Positions 1 to 10,841 of a DNA stretch of 64,000 nt are shown piece by piece. Numbering within the stretch: the first letter of the stretch is position 1; the number at the start of each line of letters is the position of its first letter. Both the position numbers and the translations under genes were made by a program. This stretch comes from Lineus longissimus. Taxonomy: Eukaryota > Nemertea > Pilidiophora > Heteronemertea > Lineidae. The notes under the pieces were generated by a model. The model was not told the DNA's origin. It did not search any database and was given only the letters and a program-made list of their open reading frames with translations. The stretch lies in contig NC_088313.1 of the NCBI RefSeq assembly GCF_910592395.1, positions 12,168,437 to 12,232,436 on the forward strand, written 5' to 3'.

Positions 1-71
1 TCGTTCATACCTGTGGTTATCGGCAATCAATATTTCCAAAGATGTTAAACGTGTTAGCTTTTTTATTTCAG

Positions 72-1475
72 CATACTGGCCCGAAATGGAAAACAATTTG
101 AACACCTGGTTCCTTGAGCGCCGAAGACTTGGTTTCCCTGTTTCCGGTGAGGATATTAAAGGGCAAGCTGGAAGAGAATTTCGGCAATGGTGGGCAGAGC
201 TTCCGAACGAAACGAAGGCCGAAAGACAAGAACAGAGACCCCTGCGATACCTTTTCCATGCATCTGCACATTGGCTTAGCAACTTTATGGAAAGGTGAGT
301 TTTATTCCGCTGTTGCATGGATCGGCCTTAATGGATTGTATGCGGTGAATTTTAACAATATGCAAATTCCATTTCAGGAAACAAATCAGCTATCGAAGGA
401 AGACCAAATATTCAAGGGGGGTTACCTGACAACGCCCAGGCTTTGGTTGCCGACTACCGGGGAGATTTTGCCGACCTCATCAGAGACGCTGATTTTGATG
501 TCATCATGAACATGAATGAGACGTTCGTGTTGTTTGATATGGTGCCAAGATCAACAATGGAAGCGACTGGGTCTCAGAATGTTGACATTAGATCATCCCA
601 AGGCAACCCGAAACTTGGATGCACGGTGACTCCATTAGTTACGACAGACGGACGAAAAGGACGAGCCGAGGTCAACTTCAGAGGCTTGGCACCAGATGGT
701 GACGTCATTCGGCAGCTTCAGGCGAATGCTCCAGACAATGTGCGAGTGAGTATTGGCATAGAATACAAGTCCGTGCTTGTAGTACAGGACATGTACCTGA
801 CGTCATCAGTGTTGTCATTGACGGTCATTCTAGTTAATGGTAGTATTTTTTAGGAAAATCAGAACTTCTATGACTAAAATTATTATAGGTTTGTCATAGA
901 TGGAACCAAAACATTGTGCGTGTCTGACAGTTCAGAAAAGTAATGTAAATGTTCATACTTGTTGTTTATTTTTCCAGGTAACTGGTAGTCCACAGGGTTG
1001 GGCCCGACACCAATCGCTAATCGAGTGGTTGCAGGCCCTGATTGTGCCATTTGTAGCAGGGGCCACGTTCCTGTTACTTTTAGACAGGTATCCGGCGCAT
1101 CGAAATCAGCAATTTCGTGATGCAATCACCGCAGAGAATGGGACAGACACTTTCATTCCAGGACGATGTACTTCGCTGCTGCAGCCCTTGGACTTAACCG
1201 TTAACAGGAGCTTCAAGTGTCACCTGAGGACCATTTGGAAAGTGTGGAAAATCGGCCACACCGATGATCAAGGACATTGTGAGCGGATCACCAGGCGGGA
1301 TGTGGTCAGGATGATCAGCCTCGGCTGGGAAAGGGTCACACAACAGACAATTATGAACGGTTGGAGAGCCAGTGGCCTAGTTCCTGAGGACGATGACGAA
1401 GTCGGGGAGGGGGTAGAGATGGTAAATGATGAGCTTGAGCAGTTTGTTGAGGGGATTGAGTTTTCGGAAGGATAA
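72..1475 (+). pseudogene. pogo-like DDE_1 transposase-derived gene, 5'-partial, three exons visible
   Basis: Three exons can be read: 72-294 (acceptor AG at 70-71, donor GTGAGT at 295), 378-745 (donor GTGAGT at 746) and 978-1475 (acceptor TTTTTCCAG). Exon 1 encodes a CENPB-type helix-turn-helix segment (WPEMEN, FRQWWAELP, WLSNFMER). Exons 2-3 encode a DDE_1 catalytic core with LLLLDRYPAH and QPLDLT, followed by an acidic tail. The protein aligns along its length with the intact gene at 18100-19578, which supports both splice junctions. The first catalytic Asp is Asn (NMNETF). Within exon 2 the frame breaks at a run of six G (416-421); five G would restore it, so this is a real indel or a homopolymer sequencing error. 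An AATAAA lies at 1522-1527. The 5' end is outside the window and no terminal inverted repeat is visible, so it could be a transposon remnant or a domesticated gene. Confidence 0.75.
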
Positions 1476-1826
1476 GAGGATGATGATGTTTTTGATGATG
1501 ACGTGTAAATCCCGTTTGGATAATAAAATTGATTGGTAAATTGATAAGTAAATCTGTTCTTTAATTTATTCTTTGACAGCAAGACTTCTTTATTGGGACA
1601 TTCTGCAGACCCATGAAGCTGGCTTTATTACAGGACTACCCCATGTCAATGTTCATGTCTTTTATCCACTTACGTGGAAGGCATTGGCATTCCCCACGAA
1701 AAGGGAGTCAATTATCAGCTGTGGCTGTTCTTTCTAATGTTCGTCTGCCACCAGTAAAATCGGCCTATTCATCTGGACTTGGTCATTTTACGATTCAGCC
1801 GCGCTCGGTTAAGTGGGAGAAGACAG
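1476..1826. other. Sequence between the pogo-like gene and the duplicated block
   Basis: After the AATAAA at 1522-1527 I see no gene, repeat arm or coding similarity. The open frame at 1613-1882 runs across the edge of the duplicated block, has no family resemblance and is probably chance. Confidence 0.4.
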
Positions 1827-2649
1827 TATTATCACTATCGTATTATCAGTTGATTAATATAAAGTATAACATAAAGTTCTAAACCTCTGTTTCCTATTTT
1901 TAAAATCCTGTTTACATTCCAGCATGGGTTATGTTTTCTGAGATGCCAAATTAAGACTTTAAAGCGGGTTGGCATTAAAAGACCATTGGCATTATTAAGG
2001 GCAATATTATTCAGCTGTCGGCTGCCCAGTCACCTCTTAATCTATATATTAAGCAGTTTCCATCTACAAATTGCACAAAAAGAGGAAAAATTTAAAATCT
2101 GACTGAATTATCACGCTTTTCCGATGTTGACTCCGATTTGACCCCAGTTAGCTCTCCATGCGCCGACCCTTTCCACGTGGATCGATGCACTAGTAAGGCG
2201 TTCCTGGAGCCATTTATCTACCCTGTGACGTCTTGGTGCATCCTGACTCTCAATCGTGTACGTCACCACTATCGAGCTCCACAAACTTTGGGTGAGTGAT
2301 AGCGATCAATCGATTTTCCGACGTCACGTTGATGGCGCTGGATTACCCCGCAACTGCGGCGATAAATGGAAATGGCGTTGCATCTTGATAGTGGGGTGAC
2401 GTGAACTCGGATCTCAGCGTGCACTCACATGGCGGGAAATGTCTTTTGCGCCAAGACTTCTGCGTACTAAAAATAACGAATAACGCGTTTTTCTACTATC
2501 TAAGAGCTGAAACAAAATTGGAAAAGCATCAAACACGTTCAGAAAAATAGTTTACCCGTGATGAACCAGAGGAAAAACAAACATGCTGGAATAAAAAGCC
2601 GCCCATTCCTTATGCAATCAAAATTTAAAATTCCGCCATAGGAGCAGAA
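1827..2649. other. Non-coding left part of unit A
   Basis: The first ~120 bases also match unit B near 23390-23490 (TTCCAGCATGGGTT context), so this is part of the ancestral array unit. Imperfect inverted arms of about 20 bases occur near 2250 and 2385 (ACGTCACC and GGTGACGT contexts). No coding similarity is seen. Confidence 0.5.
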
Positions 2650-3500
2650 ATATCAGTCAAACCACGACCGATCTCACTGTACACGTCATTCAAGGTCATT
2701 AAGGAATAAAGTAACTAAAAGGGACAACTCGGTCGTGGAATTCAGCTTGCCATGAGAATAATAGAAGCGCCATTTCGTTACCATTTTGCAGTCGATCATT
2801 TTGTGTGTGTTACCACTAGGAGAATGCCATGTTGCTTTCGACTGAGTTTTTGAGGCTGGAAGGTGTTGGCTATGGCTAGTTCGTGAAATCTAGCAAGTTC
2901 AAGTAGCCGGAGCTGTTACTCCTAAGCCAAATCTCCCGACGTTGCCTTTTCATTGGTCCTAGGCATCGACGCCGATTTTTGCGTTACAGCCTCATTCTAC
3001 CAGAATAATGCCCTGCTTAGTAGCCATGAAGTCTTCGTAAAAACCATTCACCCTGTCCTCGGATCCATCACTTGTTGGAGCGTAGATCTAGAGAACTTAC
3101 AGGTTATATGGTTTTGCGCTGATCCAGTCATCATACGGTTGGAGACTGGTTAGTACTCTTTTTAAAATCAAAAAGTAAAAGTACCTAATAATAGTTATGT
3201 TTTACTAGTCTGGTAGTTGCTATTGCACTAACTGTGCAATTAGTTTTTTTAAATATCGAAATGGTAATTCTCAACCATTTTAATGTGAGTTTTACTACCT
3301 TTTTTAGTTAGTCCAACTAATTATTGGTTAGTTTTTACTAATTTCACAGTTGGTGCAATAGGAACTACCAATTAGTTGCTTTTAGAAATGCTGGAGCCGT
3401 GTCCTTATGAACACAGACTGACGTCCCATGCCCATGCTTGGAATCATGACAACTCTAGAAGAGTCTGTGTCCATCAGTTGTTATCCTCTCACCTGTACCA
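2650..3500 (-). pseudogene. Relic of a non-LTR retrotransposon endonuclease domain (RTE/CFDP2-like), unit A
   Basis: Minus-strand frames contain the order of motifs of the APE-type endonuclease of RTE-like elements: TGTGERITTDGHRLF near 3495-3450, HKDTAPAFL near 3400, then after an inserted MITE IYAPTSDGSEDRVNGFYED near 3080-3025, NAKIG, and GNVGRFGLGVT near 2945-2910. The reading frame is broken by stops and by the MITE at 3204-3376. The N-terminal part (GTWHVQTLN motif) is present in unit D but deleted here. It is a dead fragment with no reverse transcriptase attached. The motifs are family knowledge; no search was run. Confidence 0.7.
3204..3376. mobile_element. MITE-like inverted-repeat element inside the endonuclease relic
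   Basis: The arms ACTAGTCTGGTAGTTGCTAT and, read inverted from the right, ACTAATTGGTAGTTCCTAT extend for about 35 bases with few mismatches around an AT-rich centre. The element interrupts the endonuclease relic and is present at the same place in units C (38423-38600) and D (53587-53759), so it predates the split of those units. No transposase is encoded. Superfamily is not assigned because a target duplication is not clear. Confidence 0.7.
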
Positions 3501-4140
3501 GTCAGATTATGGGTGTCTGGGTGTCAGTAGCACATTTATCACCTCAACCCTGGCTTGGGGGTGTCGCGGACGTTCTTAACCCGGGACACGTCCGATCCGG
3601 TATTGGTTCCGTTGCTTTCCTTGTCATGTTGAATCACGGGCTGGGTAACTCCTGGCAGAGCCCATCTCCACTCCAGGAGTTGCTAGATGGCCGTTGGCTC
3701 AACAATGAGCTCATCAGCTCTTAAGTTGGATATTGGTTTTAGTTCCATCTGGGTGTCTGGCCACCCTCCACACCAAAGTCAAAGACTCTAGTTGGGGTAC
3801 CGGTTTAGTCGCCGATTGTCCGACCCTGAGCAGGGTGCACTGGTCTACAGTGGCAGACCATTGGCCGGACCTGACAAAATCGCAAGCCATACAATTTAAA
3901 AACGTAATAAATAAGCAGAGTTGAGCTGTACATTGCGAATCTACGAGACCCTCAATCGGGAATTGAGTAATAACATGAGATAGCAGACGCTAGCTGACCT
4001 GACCATATATATCAAGTGATCCGAGGAGGATTAGAAGCCTCGTGTCTGAATGATGACCAGAACCACAGGATTAATTATAACATTACAGCAAGTCATGCAT
4101 CTAGCCAGCATTGCGAAGTAGTCTAAAATAGACATAAAAA
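3501..4140 (-). other. Probable 5' leader of the RTE-like element plus unassigned sequence
   Basis: On the minus strand this GC-richer stretch directly precedes the endonuclease relic. It recurs in D (about 54024-54660) and, truncated, in B (about 23600-23880). It contains no convincing coding domain; its short plus-strand open frames are not conserved as a family I know. Position suggests the untranslated leader of the retrotransposon, by inference only. Confidence 0.4.
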
Positions 4141-4168
4141 ATACAAACACAACGATCAAAAGATTTGT

Positions 4169-4330
4169 ATGAACTCCAACTCGCTGACGATAATCAATCT
4201 GAGATCGTTGAAACGTGGTCGTGAGCTCCGACTCGGTGACTACACTCGACCAGCGGTCGTTGAAACACGGACGTGAACTCCAACTCGGTGACGAATGCGA
4301 CCAGAGATCGATGAAGATAATCTACCAGAT
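4169..4330. repeat. 52-bp minisatellite, about three units (unit A)
   Basis: GAACTCC/GAGCTCC starts recur at 4171, 4223 and 4275, giving a 52-base period. Each unit carries a CTCGGTGACGA-like core and a TCGTTGAAACG-like core. The same array occurs in units B (about 24299-24425), C (about 44083-44240) and D (about 54688-54850), so it is part of the ancestral unit downstream of PX. Confidence 0.8.
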
Positions 4331-4540
4331 ATCTTTGCAACCCGATGGTGAACTCAATTGTTCAATGACAAAAATGAACTGGGTCACACAATCCAGTGTA
4401 GAAGTGAAAAATACCCCCCTCGAATAAGTCTTTGTATTCTTAGACTGATGGATTGTATTATATGGTCCATGGAGACCATGACCGTCAATAAAAGAAAATC
4501 CAAGCTGAAACCTCCGAATAACGCTTTCTTTCACTTTCAA
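4322..4540 (-). other. Conserved open frame of unknown status downstream of PX
   Basis: A minus-strand frame beginning KVKESVIRRFQL and containing FIDGHG and TLDCVTQF stays open in units A, B (24230-24670) and C (44142-44453), but copy D is altered by a short deletion. It could be a downstream exon, an old retroelement piece or chance openness in a repeated block. The opposite strand is also open, which weakens a coding claim. No domain is recognised. Confidence 0.25.
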
Positions 4541-4889
4541 TTTTCAACAATTGAGTTGTATTGCAATAACAGTTTAGTGGTCGAACTGACTCTTTCCAGA
4601 CTCTCATTTGAAAGATGATCTTTCAAAGACAGCGACCGTCATTCAAATAAGAGTCCTCGACTTACTCATAGTGTTTTTCATGTCGTTCTGGCCACTGGCA
4701 CTTAGTTGAACTCCGGAATGTGACAACATCTCATTTATCAAAAGAAGCGGTTTTGCACAATTAAACTAGATTACTTAGAATCCTTGGGGTTGGCCTAACC
4801 AGTCTTTCAACCAGTCTCAGAGGCTTTCAAATTTTATTTGAATGACTCTGGCCTAACCAATGCTCAATTATGGTGTCAACTAAACCCGG

Positions 4890-5108
4890 TCAACTAGATG
4901 ACACCGGCTGCCCAAGGCTGTGTAACATTACTATAACCTTGGTGATCACACTTTTACAGTTTAGTGACAAGAGAAGAGCCAAGTAAATATGGCCAGATCT
5001 AAATGAATCCGAAATATACTTTACTGCATGTGTAATTTCCCTCACAATACTTATTGCGACTATCATATCTCCCGGAATATCAATGAATTTATTTATGCAA
5101 CACGGCAA
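4890..5108 (-). other. Second conserved open frame downstream of PX exon 2
   Basis: A minus-strand frame with FIDIPGDMIVAISIVREI and LHSLGQPVS is open in A and D (55399-55617). It stays open with substitutions but no stops in the matching part of C (about 44860-45060), while B has a one-base deletion. It has no ATG and would need to be an exon. PX exon 2 ends with AAAG|GTATTT just before its stop, a possible donor that could join it. It overlaps a candidate AATAAA, so 3' UTR is an equal explanation. Confidence 0.25.
5088..5093 (-). terminator. Candidate polyadenylation signal of PX copy A
   Basis: AATAAA on the minus strand lies about 235 bases past the PX stop codon. It is retained in copies C (45027-45032) and D (55597-55602) and lost by a base deletion in pseudogene B. 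Confidence 0.35.
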
Positions 5109-5326
5109 TGCCTTACGGTGGAGACTGGAATGCTACGATGTATGTTTGATCTGGAATAGATATAAGGATTCAAACAAAGATCCTGGTGTGCAAGTTCCGA
5201 AAAATTAACGTTAGTAATGAATTATAAGACCTAGTAGCAGCTGTACCGTATCCGTCTTACCAGCCACTGAGATTTGTTCGTAACGTTCAGCTTTAAAAAC
5301 AATACAAGTCCATCCGAGTACTTTTG

Positions 5327-6430
5327 CTACGGAGTAAATACCTTTGCCTTCATTTTCTTACCAGTACCGAATTTGGGCCAGGCAAATAATCTTTCATTCA
5401 AACCAACAATTAACCAATGATTTGAGACAAAAGGGTCACGTAAGGTCACCAGTAAGGTTATCTTAGCTTCCACCTCGGATTCATCCAGGCATGTTCCCAA
5501 TTGCAACCTAAATAGAAATAGAGCGTGATTATTAGGATTCAGCCTGAAGCTCTCTTTAGGAGCCTGCATTATATTCATGGTAACTAACTTCGACCGATGA
5601 ACCTCAACGACGACATTATACGATCCGAGCAAAGTCACAACTGCGGAATTTTCCAATTTTCTGAACAAATCATGAAGAAAGATAATCGACGTGGATTTAT
5701 TATACTCGTACGGGTTTTCTAAGATGGTGATGGAGTGTGTTCTAGCTGACGATTTATAGAGATAACCAGTTGAATCACATTGGACATCCCTTAACATAAT
5801 GTTATCCATATCAAATGATTCAACCCTTTCGGCAACAGACATAAGAGAGTACTTTATCTCTTTTAGGCTTTTAACATACCGAAGTTTTAGAACAAACCCT
5901 ACGTTCACTATTTTATACCAATTTAACCAAGACATAAAAAGGCCTTTTACACTGTTCTTGTGCTTTTGAAATTCGCATCGAAAGGTCAACTCTAAGAAAA
6001 CATTGTCACCACATGAAACCATTTTGAAATATTCGAACCTCGAATTTTTTGGACCGAGGCTTCTCCTAAGTTCACCATACGGTAGAATCAACTCTCGGCA
6101 ATTCCCATTTCCATTCAAATTGACTTGATATGCCCGAAACTTTTCAGAGACAGATTTCCGTCCACGATGAATGCTAACACCGATGACATCATTGCCGTAT
6201 TCGCCAGCAATGAATGTGAGCGCGTTGAAATGAAAATGATATATCAGTTTAAAATCTCCGCTTATATCGTCTTGGCTGAAGACGTAGACATTACGATGAG
6301 GTGTCAAGGAGTAATGAAAAAGAGCCACTGTGACTATGACACTTAGCCCTGTGTGGTAAAATACCGATGCCGCCCATGCTGGGAACTGGCCATAGATCCT
6401 TACAACACGGTACGACCGATAGTTGCCCAT
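5327..6430 (-). CDS. PX gene copy A, exon 2 (unrecognised 367-residue segment)
   Basis: An uninterrupted 1104-nt reading frame on the minus strand. I do not recognise the protein. It opens with a short polar stretch (YRSYRVVRIYGQ) and a hydrophobic run (WAASVFYHTGLSVIVTVALF), possibly a membrane segment, followed by about 320 residues with alternating hydrophobic strands and scattered Cys. The apparent ATG at 6428-6430 is probably not the start: copy C has AGG and copy B GGG at that codon, the frame stays open, and all copies have CTAGCAG immediately upstream, a splice acceptor in phase 0. Exon 1 at 17208-17495 ends in phase 0 at a GTAGCC donor, which predicts a 463-residue protein across a 10.8-kb intron holding a Harbinger element. 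Equal exon length in A, C and D despite clear divergence argues for constraint. Function unknown. Confidence 0.65.
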   Translation of the reverse strand: MGNYRSYRVVRIYGQFPAWAASVFYHTGLSVIVTVALFHYSLTPHRNVYVFSQDDISGDFKLIYHFHFNALTFIAGEYGNDVIGVSIHRGRKSVSEKFRAYQVNLNGNGNCRELILPYGELRRSLGPKNSRFEYFKMVSCGDNVFLELTFRCEFQKHKNSVKGLFMSWLNWYKIVNVGFVLKLRYVKSLKEIKYSLMSVAERVESFDMDNIMLRDVQCDSTGYLYKSSARTHSITILENPYEYNKSTSIIFLHDLFRKLENSAVVTLLGSYNVVVEVHRSKLVTMNIMQAPKESFRLNPNNHALFLFRLQLGTCLDESEVEAKITLLVTLRDPFVSNHWLIVGLNERLFAWPKFGTGKKMKAKVFTP

Positions 6431-8664
6431 CTGCTAGTTTGGTGATTCGGTTGAAAGTTAAGAATTAAGTGTTCGGGTTTTAAAGGAGGAACCTGTTCAA
6501 ATTATAAGGTTTTATTACATTACATTGTGGGAGATGGAAGGTTGTCGCTCTCTCTCGATTAGACAAGCGTCATACGTAATGAACGCATCTTGATTATATA
6601 AACCCATTATTAAAGTATAGTCGGATGCCACCTCTTTGTGGTACCCTGTATGAACAGGGTGTTAAAATATATCTTTATTTTTTTTAAATCTCAATAACTT
6701 TTTTATCAATTATTGTATGGAGAAAACAACTGATGATGTGGAAAGTAGAGTCTATGAGAATGTTTTAGGGATATAATGTGTATTGTTGTGATGAGTGGTT
6801 GTTACGCAATGGACCTCTGAAAAGATAGGCAGTTTCTGAAACAACAGATTTTCAACTCACAGTTTAAGGGTTGACAATGTTGACAGGTACTGCAATTTTT
6901 GGCTAGAACTTGAAATCCTAAAGCAATTAGAACTTATTCAAACGGAGTGATGCTCATTTCAAGGGCCAGAGTCTGTCGGTTCTTTTGTTTTACAGAGAAC
7001 AGCCTCCCAGGTTTTAAATGAGCATTCAATTCATTAGGAAAGAGTTGCTTCAGGATTTTGAGGTCTAGCCAATTAATGACGGAACCTACGGCCAACCCAT
7101 ACTATCGATAGCTTTCCACCTGGCGACCTCCGATCGCAATGCAACGTCATATTCTGGACAAGACGGTATGGGCGGTTGGGTTTAGCATCTCCCTGAAGTT
7201 GGCGCTATTCCGTACCTCCTCAAACACGTCCTGTATTGATCATTGAAATGCGATTATGTACCCCATATTCTCTAGAAATGCTCTCTGTGTTTGAATAGAC
7301 CCTATGTGTTAATGATTGTAAACACTAGGACGCCATTTTCTCCCGACCCGAAAATGCCCGGCTTCACGGCAAAACGTTTTCATTTTTCGTCAATGCGCAT
7401 GCAGAAAATCTCTGTTTTATGCTCCCTAGCGAGTGATCATTTCCACCGACTTATCGGTCATATATTCATCACAATATACGTGTAACATCTTAAAAGTGTA
7501 CGAACCTTTACCCTGTAGAAGAAAATTGACATAAGTGAAATATATTTTTAGCAGACGAGCAAAGACTGATCGCCATTTGCAATCAAGTGTGCACTGCAGG
7601 CCAATCCTCGCCGTGCCCACATCAATACATGCATCAATCTATTATCAAATCATAAGGACCAACATTTCGGATTGCAGACATCACGTGATCGGTGATGTCG
7701 CTAAACTGTTTCGTTCGCTAAGGTTTTTTTACATTTAATGCCGATTTTTTTATCAAAATTATATGTATGGTATTGGAAAATATGTGGATGTTAAAGGTAT
7801 TCAGTGATACACGTATTTAGATAACAAAATAAACTGGTTGGAGTACTTACCACTGGTAAAGAGACACTAAAATTGCTTTTTGACAAAAAGTCATTGCGTT
7901 TTGCCGCGAAGCCGGGCACTTCCATTTGACTTGCGGGTCGGGAGAAAATTGCGTCCGAGTGTTTACTATTATAAACGCATGGGATCTATTAGACTCCAGT
8001 TATATGAAAAAATGAAATTCCTACAAAAATGCTTTGCCTTGCAGAAAATGGGGATCTTGTCACTGTAATCGTATTGTATTTCAAGGTATTCACCTTGCAC
8101 TATTCCTGTTAACGAACAGGTAGCCTCTATGCAGGACCCAAATAGATACAGGTGAGAGGGTTTGAACTGACTGCGGCATTGCCCGGCGCATTGAGGTACG
8201 CTGCTGGCATGGTGGCGCAGTGGCGCATTGTAGTTCATTCCCTGTATCCTGGCTGGTTGGTTCCTGGATATAAGCGGCCTCTCCCTTGGCAGTTGGAGTG
8301 AGAGAATGCAGTTCAGAGAGTGGAGTTAGTTGAGTGGAGTTCAGTTCAGTTCATGTTCCATGTTAAGTTCGATAAGTTTCGACAAGGCTCCAATAGATGA
8401 GAGTAATAAACAACAAGTACGTATAACAATATTATCGTGCGGATGTTCTTCCTTGTTCGATCCATGAGTTAGTTCCCCAAGGCAGAAACCCCCAGGAGAT
8501 CGGAAATGGAGTCCGATAACATCACCGTAAATACCATGGAGTGAATGTAATTTGCCGTGTTGCAAGACTTTTGTGTGAAGTCATGCATTAATGGGTGACT
8601 TATGCTATATCTACCCTTCATTTTACGTGGCACTGTCCATATGTTGCTTACTGACACTCCAGCC
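6431..8664. other. PX copy A intron, proximal part
   Basis: Apart from the inverted-repeat element at 7318-7966 this holds no recognised coding sequence. A minus-strand TATATAAT at about 6594-6603 is also present in units B and D, but it lies inside the inferred intron and may be incidental. A small hairpin (ACCCTGTATGAACAGGGT) lies near 6643-6660. A/D identity continues throughout. Confidence 0.4.
7318..7966. mobile_element. 649-bp non-autonomous element with long inverted repeats
   Basis: The left end GTAAACACTAGGACGCCATT continues through TTTTCTCCCGACCCG and GCCCGGCTTC.CGGCAAAACG. The right end at 7890-7966 is the inverse with a few mismatches and a small indel, so the arms are about 75 bases. 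The interior has no coding domain. A clean target duplication is not visible, so the superfamily is not assigned. The same element is at 57827-58475 in unit D. Confidence 0.7.
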
Positions 8665-8667
8665 CTG

Positions 8668-8850
8668 GGCCCGGTTGCTCAATCAGCGTTTGCATTAACG
8701 CCAGCGTTAAATCTCACCTAACGTGGCGTTAAATATTTTTGGGTTGCTCAATTAGCGTTAGGCAAAGACCGGCGTTAAATGTGGCGTTAAATTTAAAGTA
8801 CCTCCTCAGCCTCAGTTAAACCCAGCGTTAGGAGATTTCTGGCGTTAGCA
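8668..8850. repeat. 5' terminal and subterminal repeats of Harbinger copy A
   Basis: Behind the terminal GGCCCGGTTGCTC the first 180 bases contain many copies of GCGTTA in both orientations (for example TAACGCCAGCGTTAAA, TGGCGTTAAAT), and a second GGTTGCTCAATTAGCGTTA block about 80 bases in. Such repeats in Harbingers are typically binding sites for the Myb-like partner or transposase; that role here is inferred. Confidence 0.7.
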
Positions 8851-8861
8851 GCAAATCCAAC

Positions 8862-10408
8862 ATGGCCGCCAACATTGCAATCTTTCCACTTCAGCCACAA
8901 ATTCAGGCAATTCGACAATATAATCGCACTTTTAATCATCTTGAGCGCTTTAATGATAAGAAACTATTTAAAAGGTATCGTTTTGAGTTGGATGGGATTG
9001 AATTTATATGTGATTTAGTGAGAGAGGACCTCGAAAGAGCAAGTGGTAGGTCAATGGCCCTCACAGTGGAAATACAAGTGCTCCTTGCCTTGGGTTTTTT
9101 TGCTTCGGGGGCATTTTTGGAGGCAATAGGAGACACCCTTGGTGTAGACAAGGGATCAGTATCAAGAGCTGTGCGTGATGTAAGTGCTGCGTTACACCGC
9201 CGGAGGGATGAATTTATAAAATGGCCAATCCAAGTCGAAGAGCGGCGTAAAGTACAGATGGGTTTCTACAACATCTCAGGCTTCCCAAGAATACTCGGCT
9301 GCATAGACGGCACCCATGTGAGGATTATATGCCCAAATGCGCCACTCTTGCCAGTAGAAGCACCACCACCTCCACCACCACCACCAGCAGATGATGAAGA
9401 GCAGCTACCACAGCAGGCACAGCCAATGCCAAATGCAGCACGGCCAGAGGAAGATCCACATGATGATGATCCACAGCAGCCTCAGCAGCAGGGAAGGGTC
9501 CCAAACTATGAAGCGTCATTCGTTAATCGCAAGGGCTACCACAGCCTAAACATCCAGGCAGTCTGTGACCACACTGGTAAGTATTTATTAACATACCTAA
9601 CCTTTATTTCTTGCAGAAATTGATGAAATAACTACGATTTTTCACCCTGAATTCTGACAAGTTTTGACAGAAGCTGCCATCTTTGTTTATGACCGAGGTG
9701 AAGGTCATGCAAGTTCATGCAGTGCTGATATAGGGGGTGCAAACTTGGTATTAATTCAATGGTTTAAAGGGGGCACTATCTGCATTTTAATGTATGTTGG
9801 GAATTTTTCTCCTAGTCAGTGATGTTATAACCACTTTGACTCCCACTTGAAATAGGATTCCTGTAGTATCTTTATTGTTGTGTAAATTTTCAGGAAAGTT
9901 CACAAACATAGTGGCAAAGTGGCCTGGAGCTACCCATGACAGCTACATTTTCCGTAACTCAGCCCTCTCCGTCCACATGGAAGCGAATAACCCAAGAGGA
10001 GAGGACGGGATGATGTTAGGAGATAGTGGCTATCCTTGCAGGCCATTCCTCATCACCCCCTACCCCAACCCTACAACACCTCGTGAGCAGCACTTTAACA
10101 AGTCCCTCTGTTGCACAAGAGTTCGCATTGAACATGCCTTTGGTGTCCTCAAACGGCGATTCCATGTGTTGCATGGCGAAGTTCGCATGCAACCTGAACG
10201 TGTGGTAAAGATTGTGTCGGCGTGCACAGTGTTGCACAATATTGCAGTCATGAGGGGAGAACGGGAGCCCCCAGAGGACGAGAGTGACAACAGTGATCTT
10301 GAGAATAACGACATTGATAGCGACAGTGATAGTGATGGTGGAGACGATTATGATGGGCCAGAAAATGGACGACTTTACAGGGATTACCTGGCAACCAAAT
10401 ACTTCTAA
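8862..10408 (+). CDS. Harbinger transposase (HARBI1-like DDE_4 nuclease), two exons
   Basis: Exon 1 is 8862-9576 (donor G|GTAAGT) and exon 2 is 9894-10408 (acceptor TTTTCAG), giving 409 residues with no stops. The catalytic triad of the family is visible: Asp149 in GCIDGTH, Asp254 in WPGATHDS and Glu318 in RIEHAFG, followed by LKRRF. An N-terminal helix-turn-helix-like region (residues 85-110, GDTLGVDKGSVSRAVRDV) fits DNA binding. Between Asp149 and the conserved NRKGYHSLNIQAVCD strand there is an unusual low-complexity insert (residues ~165-212) with a run of eight Pro, acidic residues and Gln repeats. The tail is acidic (DSDSDSDGGDD). It would cut and join the element ends together with the Myb-like partner encoded convergently. 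The ATG lies just inside the 5' repeats in an ACATGGC context. Confidence 0.92.
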
Positions 10409-10841
10409 AGGTAAACTATAGGCAGCAGCTAGGTAAAGGCAAGATAAAGTTAATAGATGAAGCAGCCAATTATATCGTCTCTCATATCTCACAGTATGTT
10501 AAAACCATTCCATACTTCATACTGAATCTGACATGACCAAGTGCCCTTGCTGTGTATATCAGTCACCTGAAGATGACCAATTTAACCCCCTAACCAATGC
10601 CTATAGTTTCCCTTTTTAAAATGCTATCTTAAGTAAACTGATTAAATTCAATTAAGCCCCAGTTAGTAATTGGCAATTTAATCAACGCAAGCTCAGCTTG
10701 AATCTTAATACCATTTCATTAATAATAAATACATGTACAATTTCGTTTATGATAATGCTGTAATGTATAATGTAATGTACAATGTAATATATGTACATGT
10801 TAATATTTTACACATTAACACAGTCCTGGCAGTCCTTAAAG
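10409..10841. other. Intergenic spacer between convergent Harbinger genes
   Basis: Contains CTATAGGCAGCAGCTAGGTA, a module also found in the A-only block near 14073, plus AT-rich sequence with repeated TGTAATGTA. No coding signal is seen. Confidence 0.4.

Noticed and set aside
5327-6430. PX exon 2 as a complete single-exon gene starting at the ATG at 6430 with the TATATAAT near 6600 as promoter
   Set aside because: The ATG is AGG in copy C and GGG in copy B, and a phase-0 acceptor sits directly before it in every copy; a spliced model with the 288-nt exon fits better.
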